The notes below the pieces were generated by a model that was given only the letters and a program-made list of their open reading frames with translations, ran no database searches and was not told where the DNA came from. Positions 1 to 5,867 of a stretch of 8,559 bases of DNA are shown piece after piece; position 1 is the stretch's first letter, and each line of letters starts with the position of its first letter. Origin of the DNA: JBDKTK01 sp039680225 (GTDB lineage Bacteria > Desulfobacterota > Syntrophia > Syntrophales > UBA4778). Where the stretch lies: positions 1-8,559 of the forward strand of contig JBDKTK010000035.1 in NCBI GenBank assembly GCA_039680225.1. The letters run 5' to 3'. The position numbers were made by a program, and so were the translations under genes.

Positions 1-1679
1 GCAATGCCGATCAGCATGTTCAGCATGAATGTCGCGATCCCTTGTCCCCTATATTTTTCTTCCACGAATAAAGCGGCATCCGCATAGGCGCTGTTTTTAT
101 AGAGTTCGTAGCGGGCCTCGGCGACAATATGCTCCCCGCCGGCTTCCTCGACAATCCCCACAATGGACACTGCAGTTCCTCTGTCGACATTTACATATTC
201 CTGCATCCTGGTATGCGGCATTGTTTTTACGGGGTTGAAATAACGATAATAGACTGAAGTCTCGGAAAACCGATAGAAGAACCTCCTCATCTCTTCTTCG
301 TCGGAGGGCCTGATGGCCCGGAAGCGAACTGTGAGGCCGTCCCTGAATACGTGTGAGGCCGCAATCTTATCAGGGCAATTTAAGGCCGCATTGGAAATAT
401 AAATCTGGTCCCCGTACAGGACCTTCGCTTCTTTTGCCTGTTGGACAAGGGCCGCGCGATCGTCCGGATGGGCGATGTCGATCAAGGACAAGGCCCTCTC
501 CCGGATTGTCTTGCCTTCGAGATGGGCAATCCCGTATTCGGTCGCCACGATGCCCCGGGATTCCCTGTTCGACATATGATTGGGGTAGTCTTCGACGGAG
601 AGGCGAATATTGGATCTTCCCGCCCGGTCGCGGCTGGTGAGGGCGAAAATGGTCCTGCCGCCTTCAGATAAGGCGGCGCCCTGGATCAACTCCCGGAAAG
701 CGCCGACACCGGCAATGCCTCCCGTCAGGTCGATTTTGCGAACGGGAATAATTGCCGCGTGCCTGTCGTTGCGGGCGATATTGTTAAAATCCATCACCAC
801 GTCGAGCGGGTGAAACTCCACCGCGCGGTTATTGTCCAGCCACTGCAAAAGACCGGCGGTTCCCAAAGCGTATGAAGCGACGGATATCCCTGTGTAAAAT
901 TTCTTACGCCGGTTGGATACCGCGCCGGCTTTAGCCAGGTCCATGAGGGCATCCGTGAAGAAAGGTGTGTGGACGCCGAGGTCCCGTTTGCGGCTGAGTT
1001 GTTGCCCGAGGGCCTCAAACAGGGGGCCGATGGAAAATGAAATACAGCTTCCGTCGTCGATGATTGCAGAGATGTTGGCGGCCGTCTGCCTGTGCGCATC
1101 GGTGATCGGCCACCGGGCAAGACAGGGCGGCGGCGTTGTCGATTGCACGAAGTAATCGAATTCGTCCACATGGACCAGAGTGTCTCCGCAGGTCCGGGGG
1201 ATATGGCCGTTTATCTCACCGATCACCAGGGACGCACCGTCCATAGCATGGCGGGCGACATCGACGCTCACGCCCAAGGCGGCATAGCCGTTTGCGGCAG
1301 GAGGGGTTATCTGGATGAAAGCCGCGTCAATATGAATCGCTCCGGACTTGAACAATGCGGGGATCTGGGAGAAGCGGCTGGGGATGAGATCCACCAGCCC
1401 GGACGCGATTGCCTTGCCGGCGACGCATCCCTCGTGAAATGTCTTCACCCGGTATTTGTCCGCAGAGCTCTCATCGATGGTGTCTCCAAGGCACATGAGC
1501 TGAATTATTTCCAGGTCCTGGAGATTGCTCCCGGCTGCGGCTTTGAGCTGCCTGACAAGGGTCCGGGGTTCGGCTATGCCCGTGCCGACGAAGATGCTCA
1601 TCCCCGGTTTAACGGCCGACAGCGCCTCTGAGGCGGAAACAATGCGATCTTTCCAGTTTGCAGTTGCCGTCCCGGACAT
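1..1679 (-). CDS. Acetyl-CoA hydrolase/transferase-GNAT fusion protein (3' truncated)
   Basis: The 559 visible residues show a family I CoA-transferase of the acetyl-CoA hydrolase/4-hydroxybutyrate CoA-transferase type (about residues 10-440) followed by the start of a GNAT acyltransferase domain (from about 452, RFRAIRPSDEEEM, then a Q/RxxGxG/A-type CoA loop RGQGIAT at 544-550). The C-terminus lies beyond the left edge. CoA-transferase landmarks include ITPPAANGY (124-132), DDGSCISFSIG (208-218), VATEYGIAHLEGK (378-390) and IDIAHPDDR (400-408). The ATG is firm because an in-frame TAA lies six bases upstream; the ribosome site is weak. The family moves CoA between acetyl-CoA and another acid. 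The expected role is cytosolic carboxylate/CoA metabolism, possibly with lysine acylation by the GNAT part. Oddities: the position of the catalytic Glu of 4-hydroxybutyrate CoA-transferase (GIHSEM) is Pro here (LGVHTPFF, 234-241), and the segment near 317-335 looks about ten residues shorter than in that enzyme. Confidence 0.93.
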   Translation of the reverse strand, partial: MSGTATANWKDRIVSASEALSAVKPGMSIFVGTGIAEPRTLVRQLKAAAGSNLQDLEIIQLMCLGDTIDESSADKYRVKTFHEGCVAGKAIASGLVDLIPSRFSQIPALFKSGAIHIDAAFIQITPPAANGYAALGVSVDVARHAMDGASLVIGEINGHIPRTCGDTLVHVDEFDYFVQSTTPPPCLARWPITDAHRQTAANISAIIDDGSCISFSIGPLFEALGQQLSRKRDLGVHTPFFTDALMDLAKAGAVSNRRKKFYTGISVASYALGTAGLLQWLDNNRAVEFHPLDVVMDFNNIARNDRHAAIIPVRKIDLTGGIAGVGAFRELIQGAALSEGGRTIFALTSRDRAGRSNIRLSVEDYPNHMSNRESRGIVATEYGIAHLEGKTIRERALSLIDIAHPDDRAALVQQAKEAKVLYGDQIYISNAALNCPDKIAASHVFRDGLTVRFRAIRPSDEEEMRRFFYRFSETSVYYRYFNPVKTMPHTRMQEYVNVDRGTAVSIVGIVEEAGGEHIVAEARYELYKNSAYADAALFVEEKYRGQGIATFMLNMLIGI

Positions 1680-1696
1680 GGATTAAAGTCGCCCTT

Positions 1697-1708
1697 TGCC
1701 TGCAGGCA
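1697..1708. repeat. 12-bp perfect palindrome in the DUF3467-CoA-transferase gap
   Basis: TGCCTGCAGGCA is its own reverse complement. It sits in the 56-nt gap between the DUF3467 stop and the CoA-transferase start, about 18 bases before that start. The same gap contains CTTAAGC, and a related inverted repeat built from GCCTGC and TTAAGC occurs upstream of the DUF3467 gene (2106-2122). No T-tract follows on the minus strand, so it does not look like an intrinsic terminator. It could be a protein-binding site, an mRNA hairpin or chance. Confidence 0.4.
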
Positions 1709-1735
1709 GGCTTAAGCTGGTGCAGCGCGATGCCT

Positions 1736-2092
1736 TTATTGCACTGTCACGTCGGTTGGAGGAGGCGTTCTATTCGGCAATATCTCAATCTCGCCGTTCT
1801 TTGTCTCATGCCTCCGGATGATATCGCTCATGGCTATGGCCATGCGTTTGGCCGTCCTTAATGTAACGGCAATCTTCGTGTCTATCCTTATGACACTCGG
1901 ATCTATTGCCTGATTCCCGAAGGTCAGGACAATTTCATCCTGCCCCGCGCCTATGTTAAAAACGCCTGCGTAAAGAATCTGCACACCATCCTCAATGAAA
2001 CTGATTTGCCCCTGTCTTGATTGATCTCCTTGAGCGTACTCCCGTGATTCCCAATCCTGATTTTCTTTCTTCGCCTTGTCGTTCGTTTTCAT
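1736..2092 (-). CDS. DUF3467 domain-containing protein
   Basis: This 118-residue soluble protein has no cysteines, signal peptide or membrane segment. After a charged, disordered-looking N-terminus (1-30), the core (about 36-105) reads VQILYAGVFNIGAG, then IVLTFGNQ, then VTLRTAKRMAIAMSDIIRRHE, and ends GEIEILP. This order (strand, strand, a bacterial-type helix carrying the alanine/arginine-rich AKxMAxxMxxxIxxxE pattern, short strand) matches DUF3467, a small family of unknown function common in anaerobes and archaea. The start is supported by GGAGGA seven bases upstream of the ATG. It follows the DUF2182 gene after 70 nt, a looser gap than elsewhere in the cluster, so it may or may not share that transcript. 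The Pro/Thr-rich tail (108-118) is probably flexible. No function is known to me, and no metal link can be seen in the protein itself. Confidence 0.8.
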   Translation of the reverse strand: MKTNDKAKKENQDWESREYAQGDQSRQGQISFIEDGVQILYAGVFNIGAGQDEIVLTFGNQAIDPSVIRIDTKIAVTLRTAKRMAIAMSDIIRRHETKNGEIEILPNRTPPPTDVTVQ

Positions 2093-2105
2093 AAAGTCGT
2101 CCTCC

Positions 2106-2122
2106 GCCTGCTTTAAGCAGGC
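2106..2122. repeat. 17-bp inverted repeat before the DUF3467 ribosome site
   Basis: Two perfect 8-base arms, GCCTGCTT and AAGCAGGC, flank one central T. On the minus strand the element lies just upstream of the GGAGGA ribosome site of the DUF3467 gene and about 40 nt after the DUF2182 stop. There is no T-run after it in the direction of transcription, so an intrinsic terminator is unlikely. A hairpin affecting translation, an mRNA-end stabiliser or an operator are all possible. Confidence 0.5.
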
Positions 2123-2162
2123 TAGTAAACAGTTGTCGGGTACTCCTGACGTTTGAGATGAA

Positions 2163-2942
2163 TCAAATTATAAATCCCTTCAGGACCCACATTCCCCAGG
2201 CGATCAATATCAGGCCGGCCGTCCGGCTGATCCAGTTTGCGGCGGTCGTCTTCTCCAGCAGCATGAATGCGGTAAGGGCGGCCATCCACAGCATGTTCAT
2301 GACGCCCAGCACGAGAGAAAGGGTCATCAGCATCCAGCAACAGCCCGCACAATAAATCCCATGCTTCAGACCCATTATCAATGCTCCCCGGCGGCCTTCG
2401 CGCCATTCAGTCATTATGAATCCCAGGGGAGAGCGGCACCGGCTCATGCAGGCATCCCGAAAAGGCGTCCACTGGAATACACCGGCGGCGATTAACAGCA
2501 GGCCCCCCACGACCGGGCTGGTGATGACCATTGCATGCGAGAGCAACGCGCTGAGATGAAGACCCCACTGGGTTGCAGTGGCCAGGGCGCTGTAAATTAT
2601 CCATATGACCAGGTAACCGAGCACAAAGACCCAGGTTGAGACGAGGGGACCCTGCACTTTGTTTCGCTGCTTGTTAACAGCAGCAAACATAGCGGCCATG
2701 GGGGTGAAGGAGGGGACCATCATGGCTACCATCATTATCGACCACATGACAAAAATATGGGCGAGGTCCCCCGGACCCCAGTGCATCAGGCATGGCTTGG
2801 TCATCTGCATCCCTGTCATCGGCATTTTCCAGGCCATATGAAGCATATAGGCCCAGGAAAAGACTGTGATCAATGCAAGGCCGGAAAACAGGAACAATTT
2901 ATCCTTGTCATTCAGGCCCTTTATCGCGGAAATTTTAACCAT
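2163..2942 (-). CDS. DUF2182 integral membrane protein, predicted metal-binding
   Basis: This 259-residue protein has about six hydrophobic segments (near 15-37, 60-88, 99-124, 138-157, 196-228, 240-257). It matches the DUF2182 family (COG5486, labelled predicted metal-binding integral membrane protein). Hallmarks are MWSIMMVAMMVPSFTPM (66-82), RDACMSRCRSPLGFIM (162-177), GLKHGIYCAGCCWMLM (191-206) and GVMNMLWMAAL (213-223). Cys165, Cys169, Cys198, Cys201 and Cys202, plus many methionines and His35/His54/His62/His194, are plausible soft-metal ligands. The ATG at 2942 is chosen because GAGGA lies seven bases upstream and it starts 10 nt after the DUF1326 stop; a longer in-frame reading to 3026 would overlap that gene. 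DUF1326 and DUF2182 genes are, from memory, often adjacent. Transport or membrane handling of a metal is inference, not demonstrated. Confidence 0.88.
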   Translation of the reverse strand: MVKISAIKGLNDKDKLFLFSGLALITVFSWAYMLHMAWKMPMTGMQMTKPCLMHWGPGDLAHIFVMWSIMMVAMMVPSFTPMAAMFAAVNKQRNKVQGPLVSTWVFVLGYLVIWIIYSALATATQWGLHLSALLSHAMVITSPVVGGLLLIAAGVFQWTPFRDACMSRCRSPLGFIMTEWREGRRGALIMGLKHGIYCAGCCWMLMTLSLVLGVMNMLWMAALTAFMLLEKTTAANWISRTAGLILIAWGMWVLKGFII

Positions 2943-2952
2943 GAGCAGATCC

Positions 2953-3579
2953 TCACTGCCCGGTCCAGGAGAAACGTGAATAGAGGGCGTGAGTCCCTTT
3001 GAGGGAGAAGGTGTGCTCCATGTCATGGCATTTGGATTCGCCCGAGGCGATCACCTGCGGGGAAGAATGGATCAGGTTGAACATGTTGTCGATGGAAACC
3101 TCGCGGCCCTTGTCCTGCCCCTTGATGTTCTCGATCGTCGTGTCGAAAAGCCCGTCGACCCACATCCTCTTCCTGCGCCCCTGGTCATCGAAATTGATGG
3201 GAAGGTATCTGGTCGGGTGGCGCTTTTCCACGAACCGGCTGAGGATGACCCAGGGGCCGCCGGACTGTCCGGTGAGGATTTGTTCAATCGCCCGGCGCTG
3301 GGGCTCGCCGGCCCTCTCGTCGATATAAAGGGTCTCAACCCAGCCGACCGAAGCCATCATCTGGGGAGTATCGTAGAGGATTATGATATTAAGATCGTTG
3401 AGGGCCGCATCGCCGTACATACCATCATCAATGTGGATCGCCCAGTAGCCCAGACATCGCTCGTAGCTGCACAATTGCCTGAATGAAATATGCCCCTGGC
3501 AGACGATCTGGCAATTGCAATTCTCGAAAAGGAGCCCCTTGGCCCACCATGTCTTTTCAGTTGTCGAATCAGTGTTCAT
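2953..3579 (-). CDS. DUF1326 domain-containing protein
   Basis: This 208-residue cytosolic protein matches DUF1326 (COG5588). The family signature near the N-terminus is ENCNCQIVCQG (19-29), here with Cys21, Cys23 and Cys27, followed by Cys37 and Cys42. Downstream landmarks are IHIDDGMYG, VETLYIDERAGEPQRRAIEQIL, LTGQSGGPW and the C-terminal HALYSRFSWTG. The start at 3579 puts the cysteine motif close to the N-terminus as in relatives; a weak AGAAAGG lies about ten bases upstream. An in-frame extension to 3666 would run into the end of arsN2 and has no family support. The gene is 65 nt after arsN2 and 10 nt before the DUF2182 gene, so the two DUF proteins are very likely made together. The CNCxxxC motif suggests thiol metal binding. 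Its biochemical role is unknown to me. Confidence 0.88.
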   Translation of the reverse strand: MNTDSTTEKTWWAKGLLFENCNCQIVCQGHISFRQLCSYERCLGYWAIHIDDGMYGDAALNDLNIIILYDTPQMMASVGWVETLYIDERAGEPQRRAIEQILTGQSGGPWVILSRFVEKRHPTRYLPINFDDQGRRKRMWVDGLFDTTIENIKGQDKGREVSIDNMFNLIHSSPQVIASGESKCHDMEHTFSLKGTHALYSRFSWTGQ

Positions 3580-3644
3580 CGCAGGTTGACCTTTCTTTCC
3601 AGACCGATTCTCCGGGTCCGATTTTCGCGAGTTGAGTTTAATCC

Positions 3645-4076
3645 TTATAAATGCCTGACCATGCAAACGGAACTCACCGGACAGAGGCCGCGGAACTCAG
3701 TCGTCTCCTGTATCAACGCAGGGGCGGAGTCGCGGCTGATATTTTCGTATCCCCGCCGGGTAAATAAATCCGCTGCGGTCATGGTCAGAAGGTACAGATC
3801 CCGTACGCCCAGTGACCGGGCGTATTCTTCAGCGCCTGTGACGAGTTGGGAGGCCAGCCTCCTGTTGCGGTCCTCGGCCCGCACAGCCAGAGAGCGCAAC
3901 AGGGCGTCCCGACCGAAAGGTTCAAGCCCGATGACCCCAGCCAGTCCCGCTTCGTCTTGCAAAACCAGGAAATGAGACAGGTTCAAAGCGTCAATGTCCT
4001 GATAAGGCAGACCGCAGCTGTTGAGGAGGTCCTTTATCCGGGTTTCATCCCCGGGAGAAGCAAAGCTGAAGACCAT
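3645..4076 (-). CDS. arsN2: ArsN2-type GNAT N-acetyltransferase
   Basis: This is a 143-residue single-domain GNAT protein. The pattern fits the ArsN2 group linked to arsenic resistance: LSHFLVLQDEAGLAGVIGLEPFGRDALLRSLAV (33-65), LYLLTMTAADLFTRRGYENISRD (94-116), then TTEFRGLCPVSSVCMV (125-140), where the CPxSxxCM ending is characteristic. GNAT enzymes transfer acetyl from acetyl-CoA to an amine; for ArsN relatives an arsenic-containing amino-acid analogue is the presumed target, but ArsN2 substrates are less clear. The ATG has AAGGA six bases upstream and follows the arsM stop by 15 nt, so the two are almost certainly co-transcribed. Oddity: the acetyl-CoA loop, usually Q/RxxGxG/A, reads RNRRLA (70-75), with Arg replacing the usual first Gly. 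Confidence 0.9.
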   Translation of the reverse strand: MVFSFASPGDETRIKDLLNSCGLPYQDIDALNLSHFLVLQDEAGLAGVIGLEPFGRDALLRSLAVRAEDRNRRLASQLVTGAEEYARSLGVRDLYLLTMTAADLFTRRGYENISRDSAPALIQETTEFRGLCPVSSVCMVRHL

Positions 4077-4091
4077 TGTTCGTCCTTTTCT

Positions 4092-4919
4092 CTATGCCCT
4101 GCGCGCACCCGGCCCGGGCTTGAGGGCTCGGACTTTTATGCTCGCTATGGATACCGTGAGTTTCTCGCCGCCTATTCTTCTGCTCAACTCCGATTCCGGA
4201 TGCGCCGCCGCCCAATCCTTGACCGGATAAGGAGTTTCCCCGGCTATTTTTACGTCCTGAAAACCGGCTTCACTGATTGCACCCAGATATTCATTTTTCA
4301 TCACCGCTCCGGCGAGGCAACCGACATAAGCTTCTATCGACTCCTTTACCGCCTCGGGAAGTTCACTGAGCAGGACAATATCGGAAACCATCAAACGGCC
4401 GCCCGGCTTGAGGATCCGGAAGGCCTCCTCAAAAACCCTCTTTTTGTCGGGAGAGAGGTTTATGACGCAGTTGGAAATAATGACGTCCGCGGATTCATCT
4501 GCAACGGGCAGGTTCTCGATTTCGCCCAGCCTGAACTCGACGTTCCGATAGCCTCCCTCGCGGGCGTTGTTTCGCGCTTTTTCGAGCATTTCCGAGGTCA
4601 TATCGATCCCTATGACCCTTCCTCCCTCTCCGACCTTTTTTGACGCGAGGAAACAATCGAAGCCCGCCCCAGAACCCAGGTCAACAACGATATCCTTTTC
4701 CCGCAGGGAAGCCAGCGCAACGGGGTTGCCGCAGCCGAGGCCGAGATTCGACCCTTCCGGAACGCTCCGCAGGTCTTCGATGCTGTACCCTATACCCTTG
4801 CCGGCCTTCTCCAGAGAGCCTCCCCCGCATGATCCTGAGCCGGGGCAGCACGAGCCGGCTTTCACGACGATCTTCGCATAGCGGTCCCTTACCGCCTTTT
4901 TGATTTCTTCCTGTTCCAT
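4092..4919 (-). CDS. arsM: Arsenite S-adenosylmethionine methyltransferase ArsM
   Basis: This 275-residue cytosolic SAM-dependent methyltransferase converts As(III) to methylated arsenicals. The Rossmann-fold SAM site is VVDLGSGAGFDCF (78-90). The three cysteines that bind arsenite in characterised ArsM enzymes are all present: Cys63 in GLGCGNPVA, Cys151 in SNCVINLS and Cys201 in YVGCLAGA. A further cysteine-rich N-terminal stretch, GSCCPGSGSCGGGS (22-35), may gather arsenic or glutathione-bound arsenic. The start is not certain: a GTG at 4931 in the same frame adds four residues, but the ATG at 4919 has an AAAGAGTGG stretch upstream and gives a family-like N-terminus. It begins 22 nt after the AbrB-like gene stop (10 nt if the GTG is used). 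The distal C-terminus is basic (PGPGARRA). Confidence 0.96.
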   Translation of the reverse strand: MEQEEIKKAVRDRYAKIVVKAGSCCPGSGSCGGGSLEKAGKGIGYSIEDLRSVPEGSNLGLGCGNPVALASLREKDIVVDLGSGAGFDCFLASKKVGEGGRVIGIDMTSEMLEKARNNAREGGYRNVEFRLGEIENLPVADESADVIISNCVINLSPDKKRVFEEAFRILKPGGRLMVSDIVLLSELPEAVKESIEAYVGCLAGAVMKNEYLGAISEAGFQDVKIAGETPYPVKDWAAAHPESELSRRIGGEKLTVSIASIKVRALKPGPGARRA

Positions 4920-4941
4920 TTTTCTGTCCACTCTTTATTGT

Positions 4942-5235
4942 TCACTTTTGGCCGCCTGCGCTCAAACCGCTCATTACGGGGCCAAGAAATTCCGTCACCC
5001 GCTCTGAAAGGTATTCGGCTTTGATTAACGATATGCAGCAAACGTCCCCGTCCTTTACCCAGCTGATAATGGCCAGTTTGTCTCCCGGCTTTATGCCGGC
5101 CTTGTCCCTCAAATCCTTGGGGAGCCCCATCTGGCCGCGATCGTCGACGCTGATCAGCGCTTCGACCCGGCAGCTTGCCTTCCCCTGATTATCAGACCCG
5201 CAGCAGCTGGCCTTTTTCTGATCTGATTTTACCAT
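4942..5235 (-). CDS. AbrB-like HgcAB-associated protein
   Basis: This 97-residue protein has an AbrB/SpoVT swapped-hairpin fold at about 24-60: VEALISVDDRGQMGLPKDLRDKAGIKPGDKLAI. The DxRGQxxLPKxLRxxxGIKxGD pattern is the DNA-binding core of that superfamily. Around it sit Cys11-Cys12, Cys22 and Cys66-Cys67. This cysteine-bearing AbrB type is, from memory, what databases call HgcAB-associated protein (HgcC), and it fits the location just after hgcB. It may be a regulator that senses metal(loid) through thiols, or a metal-binding protein that has kept the fold. The ATG has a strong GAGGTGAT ribosome site, and the gene is first behind the promoter at 5299-5327 with a roughly 57-nt leader. arsM follows closely, so it is probably the first gene of the arsenic unit. 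Confidence 0.88.
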   Translation of the reverse strand: MVKSDQKKASCCGSDNQGKASCRVEALISVDDRGQMGLPKDLRDKAGIKPGDKLAIISWVKDGDVCCISLIKAEYLSERVTEFLGPVMSGLSAGGQK

Positions 5236-5243
5236 TTTATCAC

Positions 5244-5306
5244 CTCATTACGAATTATATGATAGTTTGGAATATTCTGAAATATCTGATTAATACGAAA
5301 TATATG
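5244..5306. repeat. Pair of direct repeats at the AbrB-arsM promoter and ribosome site
   Basis: On the minus strand CATATATTTCGTATTAAT (5306-5289) and CATATAATTCGTAATGAG (5261-5244) agree at 14 of 18 positions. They are offset by 45 bp. The first covers the -10 box and probable start point; the second ends in the ribosome site. Between them are further ATATTTC/ATATTCC copies and the palindrome GAATATTC (5270-5277). This looks like an operator region for a dimeric regulator, possibly the AbrB-like protein itself. Confidence 0.5.
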
Positions 5307-5327
5307 AATGTAATTTCCTTTTGTCAA
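5299..5327 (-). promoter_or_regulatory. Sigma70-type promoter for the AbrB-like/ars operon
   Basis: On the minus strand TTGACA (5327-5322) is followed by 17 bases and TATATT (5304-5299), a full-consensus -35 and a 5/6 -10 at ideal spacing. Transcription should begin near 5292, leaving a leader of about 57 nt before the AbrB-like ATG. The surrounding sequence is notably AT-rich against the GC-rich genes. Confidence 0.75.
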
Positions 5328-5330
5328 GGA

Positions 5331-5530
5331 TTAAATTCGTGAAATTTAAGGGGGGAGTAAATGGCCGGAAATGATTAACAGGGCTTCGAGCGAGGCGCAT
5401 TGCCCGCATCGCCGGAAAAATTATTCTATCGGATGTGTGGAACCGATTGCATTTTGCTCAGCAATCCGCCGCACCCGCTTCAAAACGGTACAAGGGCGTT
5501 TCTCTCATGGGTTCGGAACAATCGGTTCCG
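5331..5530. other. hgcB-to-ars intergenic stretch with inverted repeats
   Basis: No credible gene is seen in these 200 bases. GGAACCGATTG at 5439-5449 and CAATCGGTTCC at 5519-5529 form a perfect 11-bp inverted repeat, 69 bp apart. The second arm also belongs to a local hairpin CGGAAC-N5-GTTCCG (minus strand) just after the hgcB stop. A smaller stem, GATTGC with GCAATC, lies inside. No hairpin is followed by a clear T-tract, so no intrinsic terminator can be called. The stretch could be an hgcB 3' untranslated structure, a small RNA or a decayed sequence. Confidence 0.4.
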
Positions 5531-5854
5531 TCATCCGCATTTGTCCGCATTATTTTGCTCAATGCCGCAATCGCACTTGGTACCGCAGCATGCGCTGCCC
5601 TTTCCGCTGGTCAGCGAGCTGATAACCGCGGCGGCGCAGCCGACTCCGGCCTGGACCGTGACGGCCTTAAAGGGGCAGTTACGGCTGCAGGCCCCGCATT
5701 CCATGCAGGCGTCGCGATTGCGGATGTGGACCCGGCGGGAGTTCATCACGAGGACTTCATGAGGGCATACTTCCAGGCAGGCGCCGCACCCGGTGCACTT
5801 GTCTCCGTCCAGTTTGATCGTTGCGGCGTCGCGCAGGTAAAGCAGGTTTTTCAT
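5531..5854 (-). CDS. hgcB: HgcB, 4Fe-4S ferredoxin for mercury methylation
   Basis: This 107-residue ferredoxin carries two [4Fe-4S] motifs, Cys20/23/26/30 in CTGCGACLEVCP and Cys50/53/56/60 in CMECGACSRNCP. The second motif, with ECGAC and NC, is the HgcB signature, and the VGCAAAV segment that follows contains the conserved Cys73. HgcB passes electrons to the HgcA corrinoid, keeping it able to accept a methyl group; its extra cysteines are thought to handle Hg(II). The C-terminus is longer and richer in cysteine than the single vicinal pair of the well-studied 95-residue protein: Cys89-Cys90, Cys94, Cys96 and Cys106. The ATG has AGGAG about ten bases upstream, overlapping the hgcA stop, and the gap to hgcA is 13 nt, so the genes are translated from one message. 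Confidence 0.96.
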   Translation of the reverse strand: MKNLLYLRDAATIKLDGDKCTGCGACLEVCPHEVLVMNSRRVHIRNRDACMECGACSRNCPFKAVTVQAGVGCAAAVISSLTSGKGSACCGTKCDCGIEQNNADKCG

Positions 5855-5867
5855 GTCCCAATGTCTC

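Noticed and set aside
794..1171. Minus-strand open frame of 125 codons inside the CoA-transferase gene
   Set aside because: It is a shifted frame of the CoA-transferase/GNAT gene, whose own frame is open and matches the family throughout.
2943..3026. Upstream start for the DUF2182 protein
   Set aside because: It would overlap the DUF1326 gene by more than 70 bases, while the ATG at 2942 has a good ribosome site and a family-like N-terminus.
5361..5622. Plus-strand starts behind a GGGGGGAG ribosome-like site (5349-5356)
   Set aside because: The best-spaced ATG (5361) gives only five codons, and the longer frame from 5371 runs antisense into hgcB without recognisable content.
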